DNA of 64,000 nucleotides from Allolobophora icterica (GCA_963556255.1 OY744607.1:46237111-46301110), one strand, 5' to 3'. Counted from the first letter of the stretch, positions 31,275-44,215 are shown. A program made the numbers and translations. Notes: generated from the letters alone by a model not told the origin.

Positions 31275-32275
31275 GTACAGTCATTCCCCAAGTTGCCACT
31301 TCTAAATTTCTTGGAATCCACATAGATCAGCATCTGAAATGGACAACACACATTGAAGAAATAAATAAAAAAATTTCCAAAAACATTGGCATAATCAAAC
31401 GTATTTCCTACATACTTCCACTACACATACTGTCTACCTTATACTACACACTTATATATCCTTACTTAACATACGGCAATGTCATCTGGACCTCCACATA
31501 CGACACACACTTAAATGTACTAAAATTAGCACAGAAAAAAGCCATAAGGGTTATAACTAAATCTCCTATTAACGCACATACTCGTCCGTTATTCTCTCAA
31601 CTGTCATTATTAACGATTACTCAAATTAGATTTATGCAGACCTGCGAATTTATGTTTAAGTATCATAATAATCTATTGCCTCCCTCCTTCACCTCCTTCT
31701 TCTGTCCTACTCAGCGCAATACTATTACAAGAAGAAATGAGGACTACAGATGTATTTATGCTAGAACGAATACTCGGAAATTCTCTATAATGTATCAGGG
31801 CCCTCTGCTATGGAATAGCTTGCCTCAGCTCATCCGCCCCCTTCCCTGCTTTATGCAATTTAAACATCTATTGCGTGCACACACACGGGAGCACGTGTTG
31901 TAGTTTATAGTTAAGTAACATTTCATGTTTATACCTAAAGGTTAGTGATAGATTAGCGGAAGTTCCCATATCGTATTTGGAATAATTGTTTAACCGTCAA
32001 CTATTACTTGCAAATACACATAGGCACCCTTTCAGCGGGATTATTCCCTTCTGGGTGCCTGTTGTTCCCGACAAATCTCGAACCCACAGGTGCATGCTGC
32101 CCTTGTATTAAATGTTGTAGAGATAATATGTTTTCTTTACATAGTCAGTTTAACTAGCTTCAGCTTGGTTACTTCTTTGTGTGTACGGCGTGTACTATTG
32201 TGTGGTTGCATAATCATGATGTTGTCGTTGTCATTATTGGGAGCAATAAACTTATGTTATGTTATGTTATGTTAT
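31275..32275 (+). mobile_element. 5'-truncated CR1/L2-like LINE with (TTATG)n tail
   Basis: An open frame to 31,903 encodes the region C-terminal to the RT: KFLGIHIDQHLKWTTHIEE, IGIIKRISYILP, YPYLTYGNVIWTSTY, QKKAIRVIT and the terminal GPLLWNSLP. A 350-bp 3' untranslated part and four TTATG repeats (32,254-32,275) follow. It is related to, but distinct from, the fragment at 61,415-62,905. Confidence 0.85.
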
Positions 32276-32379
32276 AATTGTCGCAGTGTAATTAATAACT
32301 GAATAATAACAACAATTATAGGCTTTGTAGTCATTTGAAGCAACAATATTTCTGCGGGACTTTGCCTGACAAACTATTA

Positions 32380-32530
32380 AATTTTTTATTGCGCCATGTT
32401 AGCCGATTGCTCGAAAGTCCACCTTTCCGGGCAAAGTGTGCGGGTTCGATCCTCGCAAAGTATGACGACCTTGAACAATTCCTTAACACACAACTCCTTA
32501 CCACCATCGACTGATGCTATTTCATTATTA
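32380..32530 (+). repeat. Degenerate tRNA-SINE family B copy
   Basis: GTTAGCCGATTGCTCG (A box), GGGTTCGATCCTCGC (B box), then ACCTTGAACAATTCCTTAACAC..CACCATCGACTGATGCT, the same body as the copies at 48,000 and 59,350. Confidence 0.65.
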
Positions 32531-33035
32531 TCGTGTTGCTATATATAAATACTGAAATTATGATTCTAGTAATAACGCCCCTGCATAACTCTTGAAAGCT
32601 ACTTCTGGATCTTGAAGTCGACTGTACAGTTCGTAATCTTCGAAATAGCTGCGATTGCTGTAGCTCTAGTAATGATAGTTTCCTATGAATCACGCACATA
32701 AGTCAGTTCACCAAATGCCACGGAGAGAAGTCTGGTGGCGGAAAAGGTCTGTTTGGACTGATTGAACTGCACGAGATGCACTGTCAATTGTCAACATTAT
32801 AACAATCGTTCCCAAATGAAAAAACACTATGAAATCAAATTTTTTTAGTTAACAAGCTTGGGGCCCTTGCGACCTCGGGACCTCTGGACTTCGTCCACCC
32901 TCGTTATATGGTTGTTACGCCACTGGATCTCCCCGATCAATAATTTGAAAAAAGAGTAAGGTCAAGGCCATATGGTCGTTATAGAAAAACGTTTGTATTT
33001 ACATTACATTGGTAGCTGCTAAGAGCTGACGGGCC
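32531..33035. other. Non-coding, no recognised feature
   Basis: No coding or RNA signal found. AAGGTCAAGGCCATATGGTCG...TATAGAAAA (32,960) recurs at 56,575, suggesting an unclassified dispersed repeat. Confidence 0.4.
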
Positions 33036-33039
33036 ATTT

Positions 33040-33130
33040 TCGTAATCGTAAACTCAAACTTCTAAAGCGCCACTCGAAAGCCAGGGCACCAGCTTATTCA
33101 CGAGCGCTGCTTCACGGAAGAGGGGTTTCC
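33040..33130 (-). repeat. LINE 3' end, family with (GATTAC)n tail
   Basis: AATCGTAAACTCAAAC...AAAGCGCCACTCGAAAG...ACCAGCTTATTCACGAGCGCTG also occurs at 43,658, 54,262 and 59,165, always in this orientation. At 43,816-44,210 the sequence continues into a LINE C-terminal frame, so this is its 3' end. Confidence 0.7.
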
Positions 33131-33139
33131 AGAGGCTAC

Positions 33140-33395
33140 TTACCAGTGGTTAACGTCCTGAACTGTTAACCGAGAGGTCGGCGGTTCAAATTCCCTCAAG
33201 GGAAGAAATCTGTTCCAAGATTTCTACTTCATCTGCGTCCCCTGGTCAACGAGGCTATAAATGAGTACAACGATCGCACATTGTCGGTGGGAAGATGTCG
33301 GCCACCCGCCTCATAAGCCGAGGCTAAGAAAATGAAGTCGCTAACACTTCATACCCATGACTGCCTCTCAGGTTAGCTTAAGCGTCTGCTCCTCC
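33140..33395 (+). repeat. tRNA-derived SINE family A, plus orientation
   Basis: Head with CAGTGGTTAACGTC and GGTTCAAATTCCC boxes. Body with CACATTGTCGGTGGGAAGATG and AATGAAGTCGCTAAC matches the copies at 14.4-14.97 kb in reverse. Confidence 0.8.
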
Positions 33396-33526
33396 CCTCC
33401 TCTCCCCTTCTCCTCATCCTCCCTTTCTGTCATCCTCTGCTGTCCTTAGCAAGTGACAGTTAATTTCAATCCAGGCTGTTCTTGCCTTACGTTACCTGAA
33501 ATAAATAATCAATATATAATAATCAA

Positions 33527-34107
33527 CAGTGTTGGGTATGAGTTAACTCATATGAGTTTAAACTCACGAGTTAACTCACTTGTTGTGAGTTATGAGTTTG
33601 AGTTAACTCATCTTAAAGAGTGTGAGTTATGAGTTTGAGTTAACTCATATTTTCTGTGAGTTTGAGTTGTAACTGTCAATTATTTTAAACTCAACTCACT
33701 CTTCGGCACTCGGCACATATTATGTTGAAACAAGCCTTTTTTATATCGTCGGCTTTCCATACTGGTGAGTGGTGACGGCAGGGAGGGTCGTAAACACTGC
33801 TAGAGGACAGTATTTAAGCACTGCATATTTTGTATATTGTGAACAGTTAAGAACAACATGGCTGAAGTACCGTGTATTCTTGATGGAAAATATTTTTCTG
33901 TTACAAGTAGGCGTGATGGAAAAATTGTTGCTCGATTAGAACGTACTAGTATGAAACGTGTGAGTTTATGAGTTAACTCATTTAACAAGTGAGTTTGAGT
34001 TAACTCATTTCACTTAGGATGAGTTGAGTTTGAGTTTAAACTCATTTTGAGGTGCGTGAGTTGAGTTTTGATTTAACTCATTTCTTGTGTGAGTTTACCC
34101 AACACTG
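33527..34107. mobile_element. 581-bp non-autonomous hAT element
   Basis: Termini CAGTGTTGGGTA are inverted repeats, with a perfect 8-bp target duplication ATAATCAA (33,519-33,526; 34,108-34,115). Both ends are filled with variants of the palindrome GAGTTAACTC. The interior keeps what looks like the promoter and first codons of a transposase frame (33,858-33,968). Confidence 0.93.
33858..33968 (+). pseudogene. Truncated frame inside the 581-bp hAT element
   Basis: Starts MAEVPCILDGKYFSVTSRRDG and ends after 36 residues where it meets the right-hand GAGTTAACTC array. It looks like the 5' end of a deleted transposase gene, but too little remains to identify a domain. Confidence 0.4.
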
Positions 34108-34119
34108 ATAATCAATATA

Positions 34120-34151
34120 TATATATATATATATTGATTATTATATATTGA

Positions 34152-34190
<39 letters not shown>
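34120..34190. repeat. (AT)n microsatellite
   Basis: Two AT runs around TTGATTATTATATATTGATT, directly adjoining the hAT target duplication. Confidence 0.95.
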
Positions 34191-34191
<1 letters not shown>

Positions 34192-34439
34192 TAACATTTA
34201 TGTAGCGCCGTCTCAACCTCTAGATTACACAATCGGCTGCATTTCCCTGCACATGTTGTTCTGCAGAATGCCACAGATGCTTCACCGACCGGCAATGGAT
34301 GACGTCGTAACACGTGACGGAAGTGTCCTCAGCCACCGACGGAAGATGGCGCTACCGTTGCTCCCAACAGCTGAGCTAACAGACGATATCACCTTTGAGT
34401 GTGTGATTGTGTATGTTTGTGTCTGTGAGTGTTTTTGTC

Positions 34440-34990
<551 letters not shown>

Positions 34991-35039
34991 ATCATCCTCT
35001 CGTACGTGGCTGCTCCACTGGAGCTTGTTGCCTGGCAAC

Positions 35040-35460
35040 AGCCTCATAAATCGTGAGCAAATGCGATGGTTATGTGACCGAGAAATCGCGAGAAACCGAG
35101 AGCAGAACAATAACCCAGTCCCACCCCACCCCACCCATCCTCACCAATCTCCACCCAACCCTGCCCAGTCCCCTTCTACTACCCCTTACCAATGCCCAGT
35201 CACTGGAAGGGCAATGTTGCGATTAGGTCCTTTTACATTTGCCCCTCCTCTTGTCTCCCACTGCTTCTACGGGAACTACCCCACACTCGATGGCCAATCT
35301 ACAACACATACAAAGACCCCAATTATCTGGGCGATGGTCACCGGCGACTCACCGCCCACACTTGATATTTAGTGTCTGGTTGCAGTAGAAACTGTAGGGC
35401 GGCTATACAAGGACACAGTTTTTGGCATGAGAATCTGTAGTTAAATGTGGTTTTTGCTCT
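35040..35460. other. Non-coding, no recognised feature
   Basis: C-rich patch (CCCACCCCACCCCACCC) at 35,120 and otherwise unremarkable sequence; no gene supported. Confidence 0.4.
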
Positions 35461-35479
35461 GAACCAGAATAAGTTTCAA

Positions 35480-35577
<98 letters not shown>

Positions 35578-35790
35578 GTCTATCTATCTATCTATCTATC
35601 TATCATCGTCACCGTCACCGTCACCGTCACCACCACCTCCACCACCACCACCACCACCACCACCACCACCACCACCACCACCACCACCACCACCACCACC
35701 ACCACCACCACATCATCGTTGCCGTCTCTGTCATCACCATCATCATCGTTATAGTCGTCGTCGTCATCGTCATCATCATCATCATCATAA
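35480..35790. repeat. (CTAT)n, (CACCGT)n, (CAC)n and (CAT)n compound array
   Basis: Four successive simple repeats: CTAT to 35,605, CGTCAC, CAC triplets 35,630-35,710, then CATCGT triplets. Polyproline and polyaspartate frames are by-products. Confidence 0.95.
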
Positions 35791-36296
35791 GTCGTCTGGT
35801 GGCGTCTCAAATGTATTTGGAAAAATGAGAATAACCAGAGAAACAACAAAGAAAAACAAGACAAAAGTATCAGAATGCGAAAGCAAAGCATTTTTTCTTG
35901 ACAGGAATGAGTTAATGCGGAAAGCTGCAGGGATTTTAAGAATACAGAAAATTAGAAATGATTACATAAGACAATAATTATGTATCCAAACAACTCTGCT
36001 ATACACGTCGTACAGCGAAAAACTTTCAGTGGTTAAAAAGACACTAGAAGCTCTAGACGTTCATATGACGTCATATACTCGCTTTTGGCGCCATTCTATG
36101 CCCGGAAGTCGACGCAAACTAATGAAAGCTGTATTCGGTGAATGATGATATCGCAGTGTGGCTGGGTGCGTTTTATCCCTGCCCACCACATTTGCGTTGG
36201 TCGATAGGTCTACATAATACGGTGGAGCTCGCCCTATTTATAACAGAATATATTCATCCTTCAATCCGTCCATCGCTAGACTCTTCCTCCTCTATT

Positions 36297-36351
36297 CTTG
36301 ATGCCAGCCAATCGCTCGCTCGACTGACTGGTTCGGTTGGCTGGCGTCAAG
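36297..36351 (+). ncRNA. miRNA-precursor-like hairpin
   Basis: CTTGATGCCAGCCAATCG pairs with CGGTTGGCTGGCGTCAAG over 18 positions (16 Watson-Crick and 2 G-U) around a 19-nt loop. CTCT and AGAG extend the stem beyond a small internal loop. Expression is unknown; a degraded inverted repeat would look the same. Confidence 0.3.
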
Positions 36352-36845
36352 CAGAGCACCACGAGACGTGGAAGGGAAAATTGCACGGCGTCTGGCACAA
36401 AACATGCGCAATAGTCGCATTAAATCAAATTAAGAGTAGATAAGATCAGATGATATTGGATCATGTGTTAGATTGTGATGTGAGAATCAATTCGATTGAG
36501 ATTATATTAGAAAACGAGATTAGATTACATCAGGATAGATTAGATTGGCTTGGGAATCTTACATCTATCACGAGATGAATTTAACTCCCAATGGATGTTC
36601 AGTGCAGTTCAGTCACTGCTTCCTATATACCGTTTCTATTCCCAACTTCGTCCACTATTCATCTTTCTCTTCAACTGCCTGACCTTCGAACCTAGACTTC
36701 GAACCTCACCAAAATTCCTCTTGACAGAGCGCATGTCAACCAACCAGTTCCACTTCACATTTTCATTCATGAAGCTTTCCGGAGATTAAAAATTTAACTG
36801 CATGTTACCAGACCCCGTGCGACTTACCATTTTTTTATATTCTAG
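36352..36845. other. Non-coding, no recognised feature
   Basis: Imperfect AGATTAGAT-type repeats at 36,430-36,545; otherwise nothing supported. Confidence 0.4.
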
Positions 36846-37068
36846 GCTTCACGCAAACGACCTCATTATGCCGGGCCACGTCCGTCCACCCAGCTGCGTC
36901 TCGCGCTCTTTACAACGGCCGCCGAGTCTACGGGCGTCGCCTCCCGCGGTCCCTGCCGGGAAGGACTGAAGATCCGTGGACGATGTCTTCCTCTATGGGG
37001 CCAGCGTCCCAACGCCGCTGCTGCACCAGATATTTTATACTAAGCAGCTTATGTTGATGTATTTACAG

Positions 37069-37258
37069 CTGCCACGGAGGCGGCAGCGGCAAGACGCCAC
37101 CAAGCGACGAGTCTTGTTATAGCCTGTTGGCCGCCTGGATCCCCGATTATCGCTCGCCGGATAACGATGCATGGCGCAGGTTTTCTCGAAATCTGCGTGA
37201 CCTTTCGCTCGATCGGAGCCATGAGAATGGATTTCGAGCAGTGAAACGCGATATATAG
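37069..37258 (+). CDS. Candidate terminal exon, possible death-domain-like end
   Basis: After a plausible acceptor (GATGTATTTACAG, ending 37,068) a GC-rich frame runs 62 codons to TAG 37,256-37,258. The segment CYSLLAAWIPDYRSPDNDAWRRFSRN..LRDLSL has the spacing of the last helices of a death domain (Cys/Tyr-x-L-L-x-x-W followed by a helix ending Leu-Leu), but key positions are too few to be sure. Its base composition contrasts with the AT-rich surroundings. A strong GTAAGAG donor follows at 37,306. The GC-rich stretch 36,848-37,000, also preceded by a TTCTAG acceptor, could be another exon. No upstream partner exon identified. Confidence 0.3.
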
Positions 37259-37319
37259 GCGCGATCATTGAAGCCAGCGAGTTACTTACTTACGCACATC
37301 AACAGGTAAGAGAAATCGT

Positions 37320-37400
37320 TTGGAATTTCATGCATGCATGCATAGATACATACACGCATACATGCATCCATACATACACGCATATATGCATGGAATTATA
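37320..37400. repeat. (CATA)n-type low complexity
   Basis: Imperfect CATGCATGCATA/CATACA run. No coding value. Confidence 0.85.
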
Positions 37401-37719
37401 CATAATATATACATATACATGCGTGCTAACGTATAATTATGCAAATAATGGTCTAAATAATCTAAGAGCTTCTGTAGCGCCACCGTCACAATGCTCAAGG
37501 CATCAGTCGATGGTCGCTAATAATAATTGTACAAGCCAGATTCCAGGTAGAGTACGGTCGAAAGCCAAGAATGGAGTCCGAAAAGACACGGAAACAGCCG
37601 AGGAGACACGAAAACAGCGGGGAAGACACGGAAACGGGTTAGGGAATAGGGAAGAAGTGAGTCATGGAAAATTGTGGGTTTTTAGTTGAGATCTGAAGGC
37701 CAGAACAGATTGCGCAACG

Positions 37720-38155
37720 AACGTTTACGTCATCTCTTATTATGCCATCAAATGTTACGTCATCACCCCTTACGTCATCACTTCTTAACATAACCCTTGG
37801 CCCTGCTCTTTGGAATGAGCTTCCTCTTTTAAGTTTCTTAAAACTTGCTTCTTCTCTCGGGGTCTCTCGCACTGGGAGCGCTTCTGAATGGCCCTCCCTT
37901 CCCGCTAGAAGCGCTTTATAAATGTCCGAATACAATACAATACAATAACGGGTGATGGAGTAATAGAAGTTCATATTGCAATTGACAACATTCAGTTGTT
38001 ACGTCATCACCCCTTACGCCATCGACTGCTATGTCTTCAATTGTTATGTCATCATCTATTACGCCATCAGTTGTAACGTCGTAGCCCATTGCGCCATCGC
38101 CAGTCACGTCGTCTTTACGTCATCAACTGTTACGTCATCAACTGTTGCACCAAAA
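37720..38155. repeat. TTACGTCATCA minisatellite interrupted by a LINE tail
   Basis: Imperfect units of 16-18 bp around TTACGTCATCAAC (a CRE-like TTACGTCA) lie at 37,725-37,790 and 37,990-38,150. Between them, 37,791-37,950 is a plus-strand LINE C-terminal fragment (LGPALWNELPLLSFL) ending in (ATACA)n, evidently inserted into the array. Confidence 0.75.
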
Positions 38156-38461
38156 ATAAACCAGTGGTAGCTGGAGTTCAAACCGAAGACTATCTGTTTC
38201 AATTTGCTGATGCATCGTAACCTGACTTTGGTTTCTGTGACCTGCTGAAGTCTGAACTGGCTTTCTAAGTTTTTTTCGGAGTTTATACTTTAGGAAAATA
38301 GCCGCAAGTTGCACTCCTTGATCCTTGTCGTCTATCGACGGGAATCCGTTGGTTGGCTCCGTGTGTGTGAGTGGGCCCGCCACTGTGGCGACTCTTCCAA
38401 TTTACTGTGCATCGTTTTAGTAATTCTAGTTTTTAATGGCGAGTGAATCATTATTATTATA

Positions 38462-38720
38462 AATGAGCTTTTATATAGCGCCCCTTCAAGGTTATCTACT
38501 CAGGAGCGCTCCTAGTCCAACCACGGCTAAAGAGAGTAGTTTTTAAGTTTGCAAGAAACAAGGTAGAGTGAGTCATAGGGACCAGGCGAAGTGCAACAGG
38601 AAGGCCATTCCAGGTTGCAGGTCCAGCGACCGAAAAAGAACGTCGCTGCATAATGGCTGTCCGCTTGCGGGGGGCCAATAGCTCGGCCTGGTCAGCCGAG
38701 CGAAGAGCAGATCTCCGCAA
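38462..38720 (-). pseudogene. LINE C-terminal fragment
   Basis: Minus-strand frame with RRSFSVAGPATWNGLPVALR and LANLKTTLFSRGW to a stop at 38,496, then a 3' tail with ATAGCGCCCCTTCAAGG and (TTA)n. Typical RT C-terminus of CR1/L2-group elements. Confidence 0.75.
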
Positions 38721-38941
38721 GACCCCCGAGGAATCATGTGGAATAGAAACGTGTTATTCTTTTATGAGGAAATTGCAGCGATAGTGGTTACGATGAAAGT
38801 AGGTCGGTCATTTCTGAATGAATGCGGTCATTGTTGTCATATAATTACACCATACACCTGCTCATTCGTTGCAGCTCTTATCGGCTGGTTGTTAGTGGTT
38901 GAGTCGTTCTTTGGTAGTTTCGGTCGTTCATTGGCGGTTTC

Positions 38942-39141
38942 CAGGGGCGTAACTTTGGTCTAACAAGTGGGGTGGGGGTACCAATTTCTTACATACTCGA
39001 AGCAAGGCGGAGACTGCGATCTCTGGGAAGGCACAATAATAAAATATTCATTGGCATTGTTCAAAAAGTGGGGTACAGTACCCCCAGTCCAAAATGTGGG
39101 GTGTACGGGTACCTCTGGTACCCCTCAAAATTACGCTTATG
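38942..39141. mobile_element. 200-bp hAT MITE
   Basis: Ends CAGGGGCGTAACTTTG and CAAAATTACGCTTATG (partly matching inverted repeats sharing GCGTAA). Flanked by identical 8-mers GCGGTTTC at 38,934-38,941 and 39,142-39,149. It sits within a GGTTTCAGTCG-type minisatellite, so a chance match of the flanks is possible but the terminal sequence supports hAT. Confidence 0.75.
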
Positions 39142-39310
39142 GCGGTTTCTGTTGTACAATGGAGGTTTCCGAGGATTTTAGGTGCTTTCAGTCGTTTCTT
39201 TGATGGTTTCAGTCGTTTCTATGTTGGCATCAGTCGTTCTTATGGTGGTTTCAGTCGTTATTCTGTGGTTTCAGTTAATGCTCGTTGGTGGTTTCAGTCG
39301 TTTTTGTGAT
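39142..39310. repeat. GGTTTCAGTCGTT minisatellite
   Basis: About ten imperfect GGTTTCAGTCGTTnnT units; also seen upstream at 38,880-38,940. Confidence 0.8.
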
Positions 39311-39464
39311 TTCAATCATCCTCGATGTGCCATTTTATAAGTTAGCTTGTATTACTATAATCCGTCTAAGGTACCACGTTTTATTCTTACATTTGGGTTT
39401 GTAATTTAACGCTTTTTCATGCCTCTGAAAGTTACGTTAGTTTAGAGGTCAATTTGCAGGTTCG

Positions 39465-40470
39465 ATCGTTCAGTTTTCGTTCGTTCATTCGTTCGTTCAT
39501 TCGTTCGTTCAATCTTTTCCTTGTTTGTTCATTTGTTCGTACGTTCGTTTGTTCATTCATTCGTTCGTTCACTTGTTCGTTCGTTCAGTTTTCGCTCGTT
39601 TATTCGTTCGCTCATTCATTTATTCGTTCGTTTGCTCGTTCATTTGTTCATTTCGTTCGTTCATTTCTTTGTTCATTTTGTTCATTCATCATTTGTTCGT
39701 TCATTATTTCGTTTTTTTGTTCATTCGTTCTTTATTCGTTCGTTCGTTCTTTCATTCGTTCGTTCGTTCGTCGTTTGTTCGTTCGTTCTTTCATTCATTC
39801 GTTCGTTCATTCGTTCGTTCGTTCATTCATTCGTCGTTTTTTCGTTTTTTCATTCATTCGTTCATTTGTTCGTTCAGTCGTTCGTTTGTTCATTCGTTCG
39901 TTTGTTTGTTTGTTCGTTCGTTCATTCGTCATTTGTTCGTTCCTTCATTCGTTCGTTTGATTGTTTGCTCGTTTGTTCATTCATCATTTCTTCGCTTGTT
40001 CTTTCGTTCGTTCGTTCGTTCGTCATTTGCTCGTTCATTCATTCGTTTCTGTGCTTGTTCGTTTGTTCACTCGTCGTTCGTTCATTCGTCATTCGTTCGT
40101 TCGTTTATTCGTCATTTGTTCGTTCGTTTGATTGTTCGTTTGTTCATTCGTCATTTGTTCGTTCGTTAATTCGTTCGTTTGCTGGTTTGTTCAATCGTCA
40201 TATGTTCGTTATTTCGTTCATTCGTTCTTTCATTCGTTCGTTCTTTCGTTTATTCTTTCATTCTTTCGTTCATTCGTTTGTTCGTTTGCTTGTTTGTTCA
40301 TTCGTCAGTGGTTCGTTCAATAGTTCGTTCATTTGTTCGTTCGTTCATTTGTTTGTTCGTTCATTTGTTCGTTCATTCATTTGTTCTTTCATTCATTTGT
40401 CCGTTCATTCATTTGTTCGTTCGTTCATTTGTTCATTCATTCATTTGTTCGTTCATTTGTTGGTTTCGTA
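39465..40470. repeat. (GTTC/ATTC/GTTT)n array, 1 kb
   Basis: A long imperfect tetranucleotide array. Phe/Ser/Arg-rich frames in all three plus-strand phases are artefacts of the absence of stop triplets. Confidence 0.97.
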
Positions 40471-40919
40471 GTATACTTTTATGGAATGGACTAGGACAGA
40501 GTGACAGAGACGGACAAAGACAGCGACACGAATGATATCGTAGTTGGAAATGCGACGGAAATGCAGCCACAGATACAGACAATCAGATGACGATGACAGA
40601 GACGGACAGAGAGACAGAGAAAGAGACACAGAGAAAAGAAGAGGGAGGCAGACATGCAATGCGACTGTCAGACGAACAAAGACAGCATTGGTGTTTTATG
40701 GATGGCGTGGGACGATGTGGTGGAGGGAAGGTTCAGATAGGACTGAAGGGGAGGGGGAGGGGGAGGGGAGGCTGGAGAGGGAGACAACAGAGGAGGGGGT
40801 CGTATCATGGAATAATTTTTACGCAGCCTGACTAACTCCATCCGTTCGTCCATCCATCTTCCTGTCTCTTCCGAGAACATCAACCAAATCTCCAGTGCGC
40901 ATACACGCACGCACATATA
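40471..40919. other. Non-coding, purine-rich
   Basis: GACAGAGA-rich sequence at 40,500-40,640 and GGGGAGGG at 40,745-40,775. No gene supported. Confidence 0.4.
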
Positions 40920-42312
40920 TGGGTCATTATCCGAAATGTTACAAATTTCGTCTCCGAAAAACGGAAAAAATTTTTCCCCAAAATTGGTTGCAAGTGTTTT
41001 TTTTAGTCATGTACATAGTTAAATTTAACTAATTTGAAAGAAATCCACTACATTTTTAATCACAAGTTAATTTTTTTTCAGAAATTATAAAGTCAAAACT
41101 CCTTTTTTCATTGAAATCCGCCCTTTTTGTGTAATCATATTTAATCGCGGGAACCTGAAATATTCCTCTGGTGCTTATGAAATGGCAATTTCTTAAAAGT
41201 AGATGATGCCAGCATTAAGTAGGAATACAATAGGCCTTTCCTTCACACAATATATTAGTCTGGTGTCAAGAAATTAAGACATTTTTCTAAATTATTTAAA
41301 AAAAGAAATATAATTTTCAGCTGCAGAAAAAAATCTGTGCTGCATTAGCTATAACTGTATGCTATATGCATTAGATACAAGTTGAACAACATTTTAAGAG
41401 TTGATAGTAAATTCTAATTACTTGCAATTTATTTTTATATCAAATAATTCACAAACAATACATGTAATTCACTCTGAGCAATGCGTCATTACCATCCGAG
41501 ACAAGATGCGACTGTCATGAGAAAATAGCAAAAATCTGATGAATTCGGATGGTAATGATGAAAAACAACCGCGAATGGTAATGACAAAATGATGAAATTT
41601 AAAACAGCCGTCAAACATTTTCACGTGAATTACTCTATCAGATAAGTAATTTCAATCAGTTCAACAAAAGCGACAAATAAAACAAGTTGTCAATGTTGTA
41701 ATCTACCTAAACCAGGAAATACAACACTAGATGGTAATGAAGCAGAAATTTACTTTTCTTGTAATTTGGAACACACAAACTTAAATTAAAAATAAAATAT
41801 TAGGAATTTCAACACAAATCTGTGTGATTCCATTAATAGTTGACAATATCTCGTTCTTGATGCTTTTCTTTTAGTAAGTAAACACGTTCTGTAAAAGTTA
41901 TAGGCTTCCCAAAAATTGGGATGGCTATGATGCTTATTTCTATGGACAAGTTTAAATAGGTCCAAAAAGAAATAAATATTATGAAAATGAGTCTAAATGT
42001 TTAATTATTGCATATGCTAGCTACCAATTAATCAAAATAATATACCTTTGTTACAGGTTGTAATGGAATAAATTTGCGTAAAAGCTTAATTTAATGCATT
42101 GTACACCATCTCGGACATTGGATGGTAATGATATTTTGTATACATTTAGTAATTTTTTTCAAAATTTCCAAAATCTAGCAGCTAAAACAATGATGGGAAA
42201 TGTTAATCTGCTCATTCTTTCAAGGATAGGCAAAAAAATTTGAAGAAATTATCTAAAAAACTAAAAAAACCAGCATGGGACATCGATTCTGCACTTTTCG
42301 GATAATGACCCA
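40920..42312. mobile_element. 1.39-kb TIR element (TGGGTCATTATCCGAAA)
   Basis: Inverted termini TGGGTCATTATCCGAAA at both ends, flanked by TATA on each side (40,916-40,919; 42,313-42,316). The interior is AT-rich with repeated GGATGGTAATGA words and no long open frame. A 244-bp relative is at 51,171-51,414. Superfamily unknown; size and TA-type flanks recall Tc1/mariner. Confidence 0.85.
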
Positions 42313-42980
<668 letters not shown>

Positions 42981-43655
42981 TAAATGAAATCAGAGACTGA
43001 TGTAATATATATATATTCACATAATTATGCGTCTACACTCTACATAATTATATACTTACACATATGTATATATTATTATACGTGCGTATAGGTGGTTCAG
43101 CGATATGCAACGCTACGGATGGTTTTGTCCGCTCAGATAATATCGGAACTTATATCGAATAGACACGAATTTCTGTAATTATTCATAAATTCGGAGCCAT
43201 ACACGGCGATTTACGGCCTAAAACCATCTTCACTGAGGCCTAAACCGATGGGAGATAGCGAGGGATGCAGGGATGGGGGATGGGTTGTGCCTCGGTGTTT
43301 TGGGATGAGCATCGCGGTGGTACTGCCGCAGAAGCTCGGGCCTATCGCATCTCGTAGGCGGGTGTAGAAAATCAATAGCAGCATGGCGCCTCTGAAATCG
43401 TTAAATCGCAGACTGTTCTGGCTTCTTCGCCTTGCCCGCTGCCTCTTTTCCATCAGCCCTTAAAGTAATTGCCACAGTCACTGGTGGCTAATTGCCACTG
43501 AAATTTGGGAAGGATAGATGGGTAGATGGATGGGGTTTCTGTTTTGCAAAGGTCGCTTTGGGTGACGCCGCCAGTTAGCCCTGAGTCCCTGACTAACATT
43601 TCGACTTGGGTTCATTAAGTGCTTGTGTTAGTGGCTTCACGCAGCCTGTTCTGTC
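42981..43655. other. Non-coding, no recognised feature
   Basis: An 80-codon minus-strand frame at 43,211-43,453 has no recognised domain, splice context or repeats; I do not call it a gene. Confidence 0.4.
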
Positions 43656-44215
43656 GTAATCGTAATCTCGAGACTTCTACAGCGCTCAAAAAAAGCTACG
43701 TCGCGGGAACCAGCTTATTCACAGGCGCTTAGTCAAATCAAAATCGATAGGCAGGGGGTGTCGAATCGGTTCCAGGTCAAGACCCAAAGGAGTCAGTCAG
43801 GTTGGCAGAAGACGGCTAAGGTGGGTGGTGTTTAGGGTTTACACGGCGAGGGAGGTAGGGAGAGGAGGAAGAATCGGGATAGGATTTGTGAAAGAGCAGT
43901 GTTTTCAGTTTTGTGTGAAAGACCTGTGGAGATATAGCAAGTGGTGGGGTTTTGGTGAGTTCGTAGGATGGATCTGAAATTTCTCGCAGTACTGGTAGGA
44001 GTTTGTTCCAGAGGGGTGGGACAGCTATGGCTATGGAGCGATTGGCAAATTTTAGTGATGAGGTGACGGAAGGGCGGAGCAGTGTTAGGGCAGAAGAGGA
44101 GCGGATTGAGCGGAGTGGTTGGACCGTGAACAACTGTCGGAGATAGGAAGGCTGGAAAGATTGGAGTGTATTGTAGGTGAGTGATGTGTCTGTCTGGGTG
44201 CGTGTCTGAGTGTCT
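43656..44215 (-). pseudogene. LINE C-terminal fragment with (GATTAC)n tail
   Basis: Frame with SLKFANRSIAIAVPPLWNKL, a spacer, then FHTKLKTLLFHKSY, followed by a 3' end with ACCAGCTTATTCACAGGCGC and CGTAATCGTAAT. The 3' end recurs alone at 33,040, 54,262 and 59,165. Confidence 0.75.

Noticed and set aside
39454..40535. Frames of 100-316 codons rich in Phe, Ser, Val, Arg
   Set aside because: Tetranucleotide GTTC/ATTC array read in different phases.
43211..43453. 80-codon minus-strand frame beginning MEKRQRARRR
   Set aside because: No splice context, domain or repeat support; length is within chance for this composition.
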